From an uncultured Lachnospiraceae bacterium (lineage in GTDB: Bacteria; Bacillota; Clostridia; Lachnospirales; Lachnospiraceae): 64,000 bases of DNA. The stretch lies in assembly GCA_910579505.1 (NCBI GenBank), contig CAJTTZ010000004.1, positions 1 to 64,000 of the forward strand, given 5' to 3'. The notes beneath the pieces are model-generated. The model was not told the origin of the DNA. It ran no database searches and saw only the letters and a list, made by a program, of their open reading frames with translations. Position 1 is the stretch's first letter. Every line of letters starts with the position of its first letter. A program made the position numbers and the translations under genes. This document shows positions 16,501-24,979 of this stretch, piece after piece.

Positions 16501-17106
16501 CTACGCCTCCACCCCGAGCTTTCGAAGCTCTTCTACCGCCTGCCCCTGATTTTGGAAATGGATGGTGTGTATACCGAACTTCTCCGCCGCGTCCAGATTC
16601 CGTTTCGTATCATCCAGAAACACGCACTCCTCCGGCTTCAGTCCGTAGCGGTCGATCAAAAGCTGGTAGATCTCCGGCATGGGCTTGATGATCTTTTCCT
16701 GATAGGAAAGGATGCCGCCGTCCATATAAGGTAGGAAATCGAGAGCCGCCGCACATTGCACGTGAGAAGACCTGGAAAAGTTGGACAGGTACAGACAGCG
16801 GTAGCCCTTTTCCTTCAGCTTCTGTATCCACGGAATCGCATAGTCATTTCGGACAACCATAGTCCCCTTGTCGCGAAGCGTCTCCCGAATCTCCTTCTCG
16901 ATGCCGGGGTCGTTTTCGATAAATCCCTGTATGATCTCCTCGTCGCTCATCGCGCCCCTGTCGTACTCGTTCCACATTGGAGATTTCACCGTGGCGTTTG
17001 CCAGCCGCTCAAAAATCTCCTCGCCGTACCCGAAACTGCGGTAATGCGCTTCCCACGTAAAATCCGCCAGCACGTTTCCGATGTCAAATATGATTGTTGT
17101 AATCAT
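16501..17106 (-). CDS. HAD family hydrolase (phosphatase, subfamily IA type)
   Basis: 201 residues. Motif I is FDIGNVLADF (Asp8 nucleophile, with Gly in place of the usual second Asp two residues on), motif II is LSNFS (about 107-111), motif III Lys is in KIIKPMPEIY (about 139-148) and motif IV is FLDDTKRN (about 163-170). The order matches HAD-IA phosphatases of the YihX type, which dephosphorylate sugar phosphates such as glucose-1-phosphate. Replacement of the second motif I Asp is common in this YihX-like branch. Single gene; substrate unknown. Confidence 0.85.
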   Translation of the reverse strand: MITTIIFDIGNVLADFTWEAHYRSFGYGEEIFERLANATVKSPMWNEYDRGAMSDEEIIQGFIENDPGIEKEIRETLRDKGTMVVRNDYAIPWIQKLKEKGYRCLYLSNFSRSSHVQCAAALDFLPYMDGGILSYQEKIIKPMPEIYQLLIDRYGLKPEECVFLDDTKRNLDAAEKFGIHTIHFQNQGQAVEELRKLGVEA

Positions 17107-17170
17107 TTTCTCTTCCCTCTACTATTCTCTCCTATAATGTCGCCTGCAAAACTCATCACAACATTTTCCT

Positions 17171-17265
17171 AATTGCACGAATCGCATTATCATATCAGCC
17201 CCTTGCAGCCTGTTTAAATCCTTCGGATTAAAACGGTCAGCGCATAACGAGGATCTTTACGCGTT
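17171..17265. repeat. Dispersed intergenic repeat, copy 1
   Basis: About 95 bases similar to 61231..61325. A 25-base core (17210-17234) is identical and contains AATCC-TTC-GGATT. Both copies lie in the same orientation between two minus-strand genes. Confidence 0.75.
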
Positions 17266-17271
17266 TACGCA

Positions 17272-18018
17272 TCAGCTTCTCGCCAGTCCGTCCACATGCA
17301 GCACCTCTCCGCTGATATAGGACGCCCTGTCCGATGCAAGGAACACAAAAGCGTTGGCGATATCCTCCGGCTGTCCCATACGCCGAAGCGGAATCTGCGC
17401 GATCATCGGATCAATCACCTCTTTGGGAACCTGGCGCATCATATCCGTGTAAGTAATGCCCGGCGCCACCGCATTGACCCGGATTCCCTTCGGTCCCAGC
17501 TCTCTCGCCAGAGACAGGGTAAAGCCGTTCACCGCAAATTTAGAGGTGGGATAAGCGATTCCCGCGGGCTGCCCGTACTGGCTCACCATGGACGACGTGT
17601 TCAGGATCACACCGCTCCCCGCCGCAATCATATGCCCGCTTGCCGCCTTGGAACAGTTGAACACGCCCTTGATGTTCAAATCCATCACTTTCTCAAAGGT
17701 TTCATCTGTATACTCCGTAAAAGGGGTACTCTCCGACACACCCGCATTGTTCACAAGAATGTCAATGCTTCCGTACTTTTCTGCAATGCCGTCAAAAGCT
17801 GACTTCACCGCCGCATAGTCGGACAGGTTCGGGTAGATTCCCTCCACCTCCGCGTCCGGGTAAGCCTCTTTCAGCTTCGCAACCGCCTTATCAGCGGTCT
17901 CCTGACGGCTGGCGCACAGCACAACTTTCGCACCCTCCTGCAAAAATGCCTCCACTGTGGCGTAGCCGATTCCCCTGCTGCCGCCCGTCACAATCGCAAC
18001 CTTGTTTTCCAGTAACAT
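17272..18018 (-). CDS. SDR family NAD(P)-dependent oxidoreductase
   Basis: 248 residues from the ATG at 18018, which follows AAAGGAGGG. Classical short-chain dehydrogenase features: TGGSRGIG at 11-18, NNAG at 90-93, Ser143 in NTSSM and the catalytic YPTSK (Tyr156, Lys160), then the C-terminal PEDIANAFVFLASD. Cytoplasmic enzyme that interconverts an alcohol and a ketone. General resemblance is to both FabG (3-oxoacyl-ACP reductase) and clostridial hydroxysteroid dehydrogenases; nothing in the sequence decides, and no fatty acid synthesis genes surround it. The gene stands alone behind purA, separated by a hairpin. Confidence 0.85.
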   Translation of the reverse strand: MLLENKVAIVTGGSRGIGYATVEAFLQEGAKVVLCASRQETADKAVAKLKEAYPDAEVEGIYPNLSDYAAVKSAFDGIAEKYGSIDILVNNAGVSESTPFTEYTDETFEKVMDLNIKGVFNCSKAASGHMIAAGSGVILNTSSMVSQYGQPAGIAYPTSKFAVNGFTLSLARELGPKGIRVNAVAPGITYTDMMRQVPKEVIDPMIAQIPLRRMGQPEDIANAFVFLASDRASYISGEVLHVDGLARS

Positions 18019-18121
18019 AATTTTCCCTCCTTTTAATAATACATTTATAGCCTTCTTTACATTCCAATTCTCAAATAAGTCTATTCTGTCCCACACAAAA
18101 ACTTATTATGCCTTTGCAGAT

Positions 18122-18149
18122 AAGGCAGCGAAACCATTCCCGCTGCCTT
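18122..18149 (-). terminator. Terminator-like hairpin after purA
   Basis: A perfect 9-bp stem AAGGCAGCG / CGCTGCCTT with a 10-base loop, 22 bases after the purA stop codon. The tail on the minus strand (ATCTGC) is poor in T, so it may act as an mRNA end rather than a strong terminator. Confidence 0.5.
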
Positions 18150-18170
18150 TATCCTTTCCGTACTTTGCGC

Positions 18171-19463
18171 CTATTTCTTCAATGGACTTTCTCTATATAT
18201 GATATCATCCCTGCCGGGACCGTTTGAAACCATAGTAATAGGATACCCGACCTGTTCCTCGATAAACTCTACATATTTGCGGCAGTTCTCCGGCAGCTCC
18301 TCATACTTTTTGATACCGCGGATTTCGCACTTCCAGCCGGGCAGTTTTTTGAGCACCGGCTTCGCTTTCTCAAGCTTGCAGCTCACGGGGAAGTCCGTCG
18401 TCACCTGACCGTCCACCTCGTAGCCGACGCACACCGGAATCTCGTCCAGATACCCAAGCACGTCGAGCACCGTAAACGCCACATCCGTAGTTCCCTGCAG
18501 ACGGCAGCCATACTTGGAAGCCACGCAGTCAAACCAGCCCATCCTTCTCGGACGGCCTGTGGTCGCGCCGAACTCTCCGCCGTCGCCGCCGCGTCTGCGA
18601 AGTTCGTCCGCCTCGTCGCCGAAAATCTCCGACACGAACGCTCCCGCCCCTACCGCGGAGGAATACGCTTTACACACCGTAATAATCTGTTTGATCTCAT
18701 AGGGCGGAATGCCTGCGCCGATTGCGCCGTAAGCCGCCAGCGTGGAGGAGGACGTCACCATCGGATAAATACCGTGGTCCGGGTCTTTCAGCGTGCCAAG
18801 CTGTCCCTCCAAAAGCACAGTCTTTCCATCCTTAATCGCCTGATCCAGATAGGAAGACACATCGCACACATAGGGCGCGATCATCTCCCGGTACTGCTGC
18901 ATCGTGGCGGACAGTTCCTTCGGATCGAGGGCCGGTTTATGGTAAAGATGCTCCAAAATCACATTTTTCGTCTCACATACCCGCTCCAGCTTCTCCTGCA
19001 TCAGAGCCTCGTCAAAAAGCTCGCTCACCTGAAAGCCGATCTTCGCGTATTTATCTGAGTAGAAAGGCGCGATCCCCGACTTCGTGGAACCGAAAGACTT
19101 TCCGCCGAGCCTCTCCTCCTCATACTGGTCAAATAAAATATGGTAGGGCATCACGACCTGACAGCGTTCGGACACCAGAATCTTCGGCTTCGGCACACCC
19201 CTGTCCGTAATAGACTTGATCTCCTCCACCAGAAGCGGAATGTTGAGCGCTACGCCGTTGCCGATAATACTGGTCGTATGCCCATAAAATACGCCTGATG
19301 GCAGGGTATGCAGCGCAAACTTGCCATAATTGTTTACGATGGTGTGCCCCGCATTCGCGCCTCCCTGAAAACGCACCACAATATCCGCTTCTTCCGCCAG
19401 CGTATCCGTGATCTTTCCTTTTCCCTCGTCGCCCCAGTTGGCGCCCACAACAGCTTTTACCAT
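18171..19463 (-). CDS. purA: Adenylosuccinate synthetase
   Basis: 430 residues from the ATG at 19463, 8 bases after GAAGGAGG. The phosphate-binding loop GANWGDEGKGKITD is at about 7-20, GGANAGHTIV at about 36-45, and TTGRPRRMGWFD (about 296-307) with KKYEELPENCRKYVEFIEE near the C-terminus complete the family pattern. It joins IMP and aspartate at the cost of GTP, the first step from IMP to AMP. Length is normal (about 425-430). The partner lyase gene purB lies at 27415..28866 on the same strand, not adjacent. Confidence 0.96.
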   Translation of the reverse strand: MVKAVVGANWGDEGKGKITDTLAEEADIVVRFQGGANAGHTIVNNYGKFALHTLPSGVFYGHTTSIIGNGVALNIPLLVEEIKSITDRGVPKPKILVSERCQVVMPYHILFDQYEEERLGGKSFGSTKSGIAPFYSDKYAKIGFQVSELFDEALMQEKLERVCETKNVILEHLYHKPALDPKELSATMQQYREMIAPYVCDVSSYLDQAIKDGKTVLLEGQLGTLKDPDHGIYPMVTSSSTLAAYGAIGAGIPPYEIKQIITVCKAYSSAVGAGAFVSEIFGDEADELRRRGGDGGEFGATTGRPRRMGWFDCVASKYGCRLQGTTDVAFTVLDVLGYLDEIPVCVGYEVDGQVTTDFPVSCKLEKAKPVLKKLPGWKCEIRGIKKYEELPENCRKYVEFIEEQVGYPITMVSNGPGRDDIIYRESPLKK

Positions 19464-19591
19464 AATACACTCCTCCTTCATTCAGCATAAGCAGCTCGAA
19501 CAGGGCAGACTCGAAATGCTTCGCATTTCTCGTTCGCGGTCTCCGTTCCACTTCGGTCTGTGATGATTTATGACTCTGCCCATACGCGCAA

Positions 19592-19619
19592 AAAGACCGA
19601 TTGTAAAAAACCGGCCTTT
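19592..19619 (-). terminator. Terminator after rarA
   Basis: AAAGACCG (19592-19599) pairs with CGGCCTTT (19612-19619), with one G-U pair; on the minus strand TTTTTGCGCG follows directly. It sits between rarA and purA. Confidence 0.65.
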
Positions 19620-19686
19620 GTTTCTTACTTTCAAATTATAAAGCAAAACACGCACTAAATCAATGCTTTCGCAAATATTTGCAAAA

Positions 19687-21021
19687 CTATCCATCAATCT
19701 TTGCCGCATGCGCCTTTTTCCACGCCTTGATCTCGGCAAGTCGTTTCTTTAAGGCTTCCTCCTCGCCCATGCCCGCAGGACGGTAATACTCCCGGCCCAG
19801 AAGGGCATCCGGCAGACACTGCATGTTCGTCAGCTTCTCCTCCGTATCGTGGGCGTACTGGTAACCTTTTCCGTATTCTAAGTCGCGCATAAGCCCCGTA
19901 ACCCCATTTCGGATCACAAGGGGCACCGGCTCCGCCAGATCCTTGACGGCATCTTCCTTCGCCTCATTGTAGGACACCTCCATGGCGTTTGACTTGGGCG
20001 CAAGCGCCACATAAACTACCGCCTGGGTCAGATGGACGTTACACTCCGGCATCCCCAGAAAATGACACGCCTGATAAGCCGCCACGGCAATCTGCAGCGC
20101 CCGCGGGTCTGCAAGCCCTACGTCCTCGCTGGCAAACCGCACCACACGCCTTGCCACGTAGAGCGGGTCTTCCCCCGCCTCCAACATCCGGGCAAGCCAG
20201 TAGACCGCCGCGTCCGGGTCGGAATTGCGCATGGATTTGTGAAGCGCAGAGATGAGATTATAATGCTCCTCTCCCTTTTTGTCATACAAAAGGGACTTTC
20301 GCATGGTGCACTGTTCCAGCGTTTCCTTCGTCACCGTAACCGCGCCCTCCGCGTCCATCTCCCCGTTTAACACGACCATTTCAAGCGTGGAAAGAGCGTT
20401 TCTGGCGTCGCCGTTTGCAAAGACTGCAATCATCTCAAGCGTCTCATCGTCGATATGCACCGTCTGGTTTCCAAAGCCTCTTGCGTCCGTGAGCGCATGC
20501 GACAAAAGCTCTTTGATCTCCTGCGTGGTGAGCGCCTGCAGCACAAACACCTTGCAGCGGGATAAAAGAGCGCTGTTGATTTCAAATGATGGATTTTCTG
20601 TCGTCGCGCCGATCAGGATAATGCTCCCTTTCTCCACAAAAGGAAGAAAGGCATCCTGCTGCGCCTTGTTAAAACGATGTATCTCGTCCACGAACAAGAT
20701 CGTCCTGACGCCGTACTGGCGGTTCTTTTCCGCCTGCTCCATAACGGTCCTGATCTCCTTTATGCCGCTTGTCACCGCAGAAAAGTCGATGAAGGACGAT
20801 TTGGTCTTATTGGCAATGATTCTTGCGAGGGTGGTCTTTCCCACCCCCGGCGGTCCCCAAAAAATCATGGAGGACACCTGATCCTGCTCGATCAGCTTTC
20901 TCAGCACCTTGCCTTTTCCCAAAAGATGCCCCTGCCCTACATATTCTTCCAGACTGCCCGGCCGAAGCTTCGCCGCCAGAGGCTGCGGCATTTCCCTGTC
21001 AAATAAAGATATCTGATCCAC
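19687..21021 (-). CDS. rarA: Replication-associated recombination protein A (RarA/MgsA AAA ATPase)
   Basis: 444 residues. An N-terminal QISLFDREMPQPLAAKLRP tail, Walker A GPPGVGKTT at 56-64, Walker B ILFVDEIHRF at 108-117, sensor ATTENPSFEIN and arginine-finger region SALLSRCKVF, then the C-terminal tetramerisation region with YQACHFLGMPECNVHLTQAV. RarA acts at stalled replication forks with the sliding clamp and SSB. Length and order are standard. It is followed by a T-rich hairpin and preceded closely (5 bases) by the bactofilin gene, so it is probably co-transcribed with that pair. Confidence 0.93.
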   Translation of the reverse strand: MDQISLFDREMPQPLAAKLRPGSLEEYVGQGHLLGKGKVLRKLIEQDQVSSMIFWGPPGVGKTTLARIIANKTKSSFIDFSAVTSGIKEIRTVMEQAEKNRQYGVRTILFVDEIHRFNKAQQDAFLPFVEKGSIILIGATTENPSFEINSALLSRCKVFVLQALTTQEIKELLSHALTDARGFGNQTVHIDDETLEMIAVFANGDARNALSTLEMVVLNGEMDAEGAVTVTKETLEQCTMRKSLLYDKKGEEHYNLISALHKSMRNSDPDAAVYWLARMLEAGEDPLYVARRVVRFASEDVGLADPRALQIAVAAYQACHFLGMPECNVHLTQAVVYVALAPKSNAMEVSYNEAKEDAVKDLAEPVPLVIRNGVTGLMRDLEYGKGYQYAHDTEEKLTNMQCLPDALLGREYYRPAGMGEEEALKKRLAEIKAWKKAHAAKIDG

Positions 21022-21026
21022 GTCTG

Positions 21027-21494
21027 TTATCTCTTATTCCATTTATTATTGTAGTGATCCTTTTTGGAGTCCTGTTCCTCCTCCTTCTGCTCCTTATTCT
21101 CTTCCGATTCAGAAGCAGAGGATTCCGATATGGGCGTAAGCCCTTCCGTATTCATAATACACTGTCCCTGGAATACCGCGTTTTCGTCTACAACCAGACT
21201 CTTCGTGCGGATATTGCCGATTACCTTACCCGTGGAAGCCACCTCGGTTCTGCCGCCAGAAGTAAGATCGCCCTCCAGAGAACCGCCGATAATAATGCTG
21301 CTGCCCTTCACATTCCCTTTTACCTTACCGCTGGAACTGATAATGAGCGCGCCCTCTGTCTCCACATCGCCGTTCACGGCGCCTTCCACGCGGACTGCCT
21401 CCTTGGCCCGGATATCGCCGTCCACTACCATATCAGCGCCTATGATACTGCTGATCTTCGCATTAATCTGTTCTACCGACTTTTTTCCCAACAT
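21027..21494 (-). CDS. Bactofilin (polymer-forming cytoskeletal protein)
   Basis: 155 residues from the ATG at 21494, preceded by GGGAGG. The core (about 15-110) is the regular beta-helix repeat of bactofilins with glycines at about 6-residue intervals: VVDGDIRAKEAVRVEGAVNG and SLEGDLTSGGRTEVAS. The C-terminal 30 residues are charged (SESEENKEQKEEEQ). Bactofilins form non-nucleotide filaments that scaffold cell-wall enzymes at set positions. The gene starts 10 bases after a degenerate M23 peptidase gene, a frequent pairing that suggests the two proteins work together at the membrane. Confidence 0.92.
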   Translation of the reverse strand: MLGKKSVEQINAKISSIIGADMVVDGDIRAKEAVRVEGAVNGDVETEGALIISSSGKVKGNVKGSSIIIGGSLEGDLTSGGRTEVASTGKVIGNIRTKSLVVDENAVFQGQCIMNTEGLTPISESSASESEENKEQKEEEQDSKKDHYNNKWNKR

Positions 21495-21504
21495 AACTTC
21501 CTCC

Positions 21505-22287
21505 CTAACCTTTAATCTCAATCATGTCAAGCGGGTCAACATAGTCGTCATCCTTACGGATGCTGTACCCTGTCTCCGTGTTGTCCTCTCCTACGAGAAA
21601 AAGCGCCACACCTTTCACAACCTGACTGCCTTCCTCCACGATGGGACTGCCCAGATTCCGATAGGTGGTGACATACCCGTTTCCATGATCAATTATCACG
21701 TAACTGACCTCACCTTCCGCCTCACGGACTTCCTTGACGGTGCCCGGCGCGGTGGCTACCACTTTCGTTCCTTCCGCTGCCACGAAAATGAGTTCTTTCC
21801 ACTCCTCTTTCGCCTCAACCTTCAGCGTATTTTCTTCCTCTTCCGCTTCCTCGTTCTCGTCATCCTGCGCGTCTTCCGCCGCTGTATCTTCTTCCTTAAT
21901 CTGCGCCGCACCGCTCATGGGAAAGCCCTTGGGAATATAATTTTCCTCGTGGGCCGCCACCAGCTCATGCTCCTGCTCTTCCTTGCGGCTAAGCGTCTCC
22001 TCCAGCGAGGTCACTTTGCCTGCAAGACTTTCTTTTTCCGCCAGCAGCGCCTCCTTCTCCTCTTTCATCTGGACTAGCTGCTCAAGCTGTCTGGCATTGC
22101 GCTCTATGTAGCCTCCCATGGTAATGGTCGTATACACCGCGTAACAGATTACCGCCACAAAAACCACAAAAGAAACCACCGCCAGCGCGCCAGTCTTAAT
22201 GTGCATTCTCCGATAGTTCGCCGCAGGAGAATCGGAAGTTAATATTATCGTATAAGTGATCTTTCTCTTGCGCAAATCTGTGCTCAT
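21505..22287 (-). CDS. Membrane-anchored M23 (LytM)-like protein, apparently non-catalytic
   Basis: 260 residues from the ATG at 22287 behind GGAGGTGACC. One transmembrane helix at about 32-54, a coiled coil at about 65-110 (QLVQMKEEKEALLAEKESLA), an acidic linker at about 130-155, and a LytM fold at about 165-260 with APGTVKEV and IDHGNGYVTTYRNLG. In active M23 endopeptidases the HxGxD metal site comes before the first motif and the second motif reads YxHL; here the first is missing and the His is Asn. So it most likely does not cut peptidoglycan, and instead recruits or activates other enzymes, as EnvC-type proteins do. Coupled to bactofilin. Confidence 0.82.
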   Translation of the reverse strand: MSTDLRKRKITYTIILTSDSPAANYRRMHIKTGALAVVSFVVFVAVICYAVYTTITMGGYIERNARQLEQLVQMKEEKEALLAEKESLAGKVTSLEETLSRKEEQEHELVAAHEENYIPKGFPMSGAAQIKEEDTAAEDAQDDENEEAEEEENTLKVEAKEEWKELIFVAAEGTKVVATAPGTVKEVREAEGEVSYVIIDHGNGYVTTYRNLGSPIVEEGSQVVKGVALFLVGEDNTETGYSIRKDDDYVDPLDMIEIKG

Positions 22288-22413
22288 AAATAAGGTCACC
22301 TCCACTCATCCTTTTCATAATAACACAAACTACGCAAGAAAAACATAGTAACTTTTAAAATAAATATTACAAATTTTTAAGCAATTGTTACAAAAGCAAA
22401 TCACTCTCACGCA

Positions 22414-22441
22414 GGAGAATGCCAAAACACGGGCATTCTCC
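22414..22441 (-). terminator. Terminator-like hairpin after metal P-type ATPase gene
   Basis: Perfect 10-bp stem GGAGAATGCC / GGCATTCTCC with an 8-base loop, starting 3 bases after the ATPase stop codon. No immediate T run on the minus strand, so efficiency is uncertain. Confidence 0.5.
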
Positions 22442-22444
22442 GCT

Positions 22445-24328
22445 TTATCGTTTCACAGGTATCCGCCTGACCGCGAGCGCCCTCGTGGCGTTGATTACCG
22501 CCAGAATCATCACGCCCACGTCCGCGAAAATCGCCCACCACATGCCGACTGCGCCCACCGCGCCCAAAGCAAGGCAGATCAGCTTGACCGCCAGCGCAAA
22601 GACGATATTTTCATGGACAATCCGCAGGGTCTTTCTGGAAATCTGCATGGCAAGCGCGATCTTTGCCGGATCGTCGTCCATCAGCACGATATCCGCCGCC
22701 TCAATCGCCGCATCGGACCCTAACGCACCCATGGCTATCCCCAGATCAGCCCGGGATAACACCGGCGCGTCGTTGATACCATCCCCCACAAATGCAAGTT
22801 TCTCTTTCTTTCCCTTGTTTTCAAGAAGCTTTTCTACCTCTCCCACCTTATCCGCAGGCAGAAGCTCGCTCCTTGCCTCGTCCACACCAAGCTCTGCCGC
22901 CACTGCGTCCGCCACGGGCTTTGCGTCTCCAGTTAACATAACTATTTTGCGCACGCCTGCCTTCTTAAGGGCTGCAAGCGCTTCTTTCGCACCCGGCTTC
23001 ACTACGTCAGAAATCAGAATGCACCCGGCGTATGCACCGTCCACCGCCACATATACCTGTGTCCCGATCCCGGAAACCTCCTCCGGCGTAATCTGCAGCC
23101 GTTCCATCAATTTACGGTTTCCCGCTGCCACAAGTCGCCCGTCCACATAGGCACAGACGCCGTGTCCGCTTATTTCTTCCACATCCTTCACGCGGCCCCT
23201 GTCGATTTCCTTCCCGTACGCCTCCCGCAGACTTCTGCTGATCGGATGACTGGAATAGCTTTCGGCACATGCCGCATACTCAATCAGCGCCTCCTGCGAA
23301 AAGCCCGGTGCCGCTATCTTCTCAGTTACCTCAAACACGCCTCTCGTAAGTGTCCCCGTCTTATCACAGACCACATACTTCGTCTCGGAAAGCGCCTCCA
23401 GATAGTTGGAGCCTTTCACCAGAATACCCCTTGCGGAAGCGCCGCCGATTCCCCCGAAAAAGCTTAACGGGATGGAAATGACCAGCGCGCAGGGGCAGCT
23501 TATGACTAACGTAGTCAACGCCCTCGTCATCCACATGGACCAATGCGGTTCATATCCGAAAACCAGCCCTAAAACAGGCGGCAGTAAAGCCAATGCCAGC
23601 GCACCGTAGCAGACTGCAGGAGTATAGTATCTGGCAAAACGGGTGATGAAATTCTCCGAGCGGGATTTTTTCATGCTGGAATTTTCCACCAGTTCCAAAA
23701 TTTTGGAAACCGTCGATTCCCCAAATTCCTTCGTCGTGCGCAGTTTCAGTACGCCTGACATATTTACGCTGCCGCTGATGACCTGATCTCCTGCGCCCAC
23801 CTGTCTCGGCAGGCTTTCCCCTGTCAACGCACTTGTATTAAGCGATGCTTCCCCTTCTTCCACCACACCGTCAATGGGCACCTTCTCTCCGGGCATGACC
23901 GTGATGAGCGTACCGATCTCCACCTCGTCCGGGTCTACCTGTTCTATCTTTCCATCCACCTCTATGTTGGCGTAGTCTGGGCGGATATCCATCAGCTTCG
24001 CGATATTTCCCCTGCTCTTTCCCACCGCATAGCTCTGAAAAAGCTCCCCGATCTGGTAAAACAGCATAACCGCCACGCCTTCCGTATATTCCCCAAGAAG
24101 AATGGCTCCCACGGTAGCCACGGCCATCAGAAAATTCTCATCGAAGACCTCCCCGTGGATCACGCCGAGAAACGCCTTGCGCAGAATGTCATAGCCGATC
24201 ACCAGATAGGGAACCATAAAGAGCGCAAGCCTAAGCCACGGATTCTCTATCGGTACGAATAACAGCGCAAGTACAAGAACTGCCGCGATTAAAATTCTGA
24301 TAAAAACCTTCTTCTGTTTTCTCGTCAT
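22445..24328 (-). CDS. Heavy-metal translocating P1B-type ATPase (Zn/Cd/Co type)
   Basis: 627 residues. Membrane pump with TGES at 169-172 (actuator), the metal-selecting CPC at 278-280 in SCPCALVIS, the phosphorylation motif DKTGTLT at 322-328, HP in SYSSHPISRS and GDGINDAPVLSRADLGIAMG in the nucleotide domain. There is no N-terminal heavy-metal-associated domain. The CPC with these flanks suits zinc, cadmium or lead export as in ZntA/CadA. The upstream DNA carries an ArsR/SmtB-like palindrome, but no such regulator gene is next to it. A CDF zinc-type exporter lies about 1.5 kb away. Confidence 0.92.
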   Translation of the reverse strand: MTRKQKKVFIRILIAAVLVLALLFVPIENPWLRLALFMVPYLVIGYDILRKAFLGVIHGEVFDENFLMAVATVGAILLGEYTEGVAVMLFYQIGELFQSYAVGKSRGNIAKLMDIRPDYANIEVDGKIEQVDPDEVEIGTLITVMPGEKVPIDGVVEEGEASLNTSALTGESLPRQVGAGDQVISGSVNMSGVLKLRTTKEFGESTVSKILELVENSSMKKSRSENFITRFARYYTPAVCYGALALALLPPVLGLVFGYEPHWSMWMTRALTTLVISCPCALVISIPLSFFGGIGGASARGILVKGSNYLEALSETKYVVCDKTGTLTRGVFEVTEKIAAPGFSQEALIEYAACAESYSSHPISRSLREAYGKEIDRGRVKDVEEISGHGVCAYVDGRLVAAGNRKLMERLQITPEEVSGIGTQVYVAVDGAYAGCILISDVVKPGAKEALAALKKAGVRKIVMLTGDAKPVADAVAAELGVDEARSELLPADKVGEVEKLLENKGKKEKLAFVGDGINDAPVLSRADLGIAMGALGSDAAIEAADIVLMDDDPAKIALAMQISRKTLRIVHENIVFALAVKLICLALGAVGAVGMWWAIFADVGVMILAVINATRALAVRRIPVKR

Positions 24329-24356
24329 TGGTCTTTCCCCCTGCGTTTCTATTTCT

Positions 24357-24378
24357 TATATGAACATTCAAACATATA
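24357..24378. promoter_or_regulatory. Candidate ArsR/SmtB-type operator before metal ATPase
   Basis: TATATG-N10-CATATA, with TGAACATTCAAA between the arms, 28 bases upstream of the ATPase start. AT-rich palindromes of this shape bind ArsR/SmtB repressors in related metal pump genes. A TTGACA on the minus strand lies at 24394-24389, but no well-spaced -10 goes with it. Confidence 0.4.
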
Positions 24379-24586
24379 TTCATTCGTTTGTCAAGCCGAT
24401 TGTCATATTCCGATCAAATTTTTCTTGCCGCGAACCGCCAAATCTATTTTCAAGCAAGGTTCTCGACGAATTGGAGGACGGAAAAGAAGTCCCCCCGCAA
24501 GTCCTCTCTCCCGATCCCGGCGGTTTCGTGAATATACTCGTACTGGATATGGATGCATACGCAGAATGCTTAAATAAACATAAAGA

Positions 24587-24688
24587 AAGGACAACATCAG
24601 CCGCCAAGTGTTCTCCGGGATTTTCTGTGTGTGAACCGAGACACTGGCGATACGTCGCCGCACTCCTCCCAGAACTGATGTTGTCCTT
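24587..24688. repeat. 102-bp palindromic element with perfect 14-bp ends
   Basis: AAGGACAACATCAG (24587-24600) is exactly complementary to CTGATGTTGTCCTT (24675-24688). Inside are a hairpin GGCGA-TACG-TCGCC (about 24646-24659) and a second possible pairing GCCaAGTGT with ACACTGGC that would use some of the same bases. It could be a small non-autonomous mobile element or a structured RNA with two alternative folds; orientation is unknown. Confidence 0.6.
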
Positions 24689-24845
24689 GTTAAATTATAT
24701 GCTATTTGTTTCTTCTGCGCAAGCTTCCCTATTCGGACGTGTGCAAATCGAGTAAGGAAGAGCCATCTTCCACTACTCGCGCGCCGGGCTCCCATCAGCG
24801 TATACTGACAATCTTCCTCTGTGTGACCATGTGCATAAATAATAA

Positions 24846-24867
24846 AGGCAGACTCTACAGTCTGCCT
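24846..24867 (-). terminator. Terminator of DUF3825 gene
   Basis: Perfect 9-bp stem AGGCAGACT / AGTCTGCCT with a 4-base loop, followed on the minus strand by TTTATTATTTATG. It lies 112 bases after the stop codon. Confidence 0.75.
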
Positions 24868-24979
24868 ATCATATAATGAAAATACACATGAATAATGAAA
24901 TATAACATCAATAATAGGATATTATATCTTCTAATGAATAATATAATACTATAATTCTATGTTTTTGTCAAATTTTCCT

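Larger units (their letters stand above)
24329..24979. other. 650-bp non-coding, AT-rich region
   Basis: No credible gene: the open frames here have no ribosome site and no recognisable sequence. It contains the candidate operator at 24357..24378, a GAGGAC...GTCCTC hairpin at about 24473-24506, the palindromic element at 24587..24688 and the DUF3825 terminator at 24846..24867. The rest shows nothing I can name. Confidence 0.55.

Noticed and set aside
17272..18018. Naming the SDR gene fabG or a bile-acid dehydrogenase
   Set aside because: Motifs are shared by both groups and context gives no support for either.
21505..22287. Active M23 endopeptidase
   Set aside because: The first metal motif is absent and the second has Asn instead of His.
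24329..24700. NiCo or other known metal riboswitch before the P-type ATPase
   Set aside because: The conserved bases of the NiCo class are not found; the structured element may even be read from the other strand.
24360..24755. 131-codon open frame on the plus strand and 130-codon frame on the minus strand
   Set aside because: Neither has a ribosome site or family resemblance; they cross the palindromic element.
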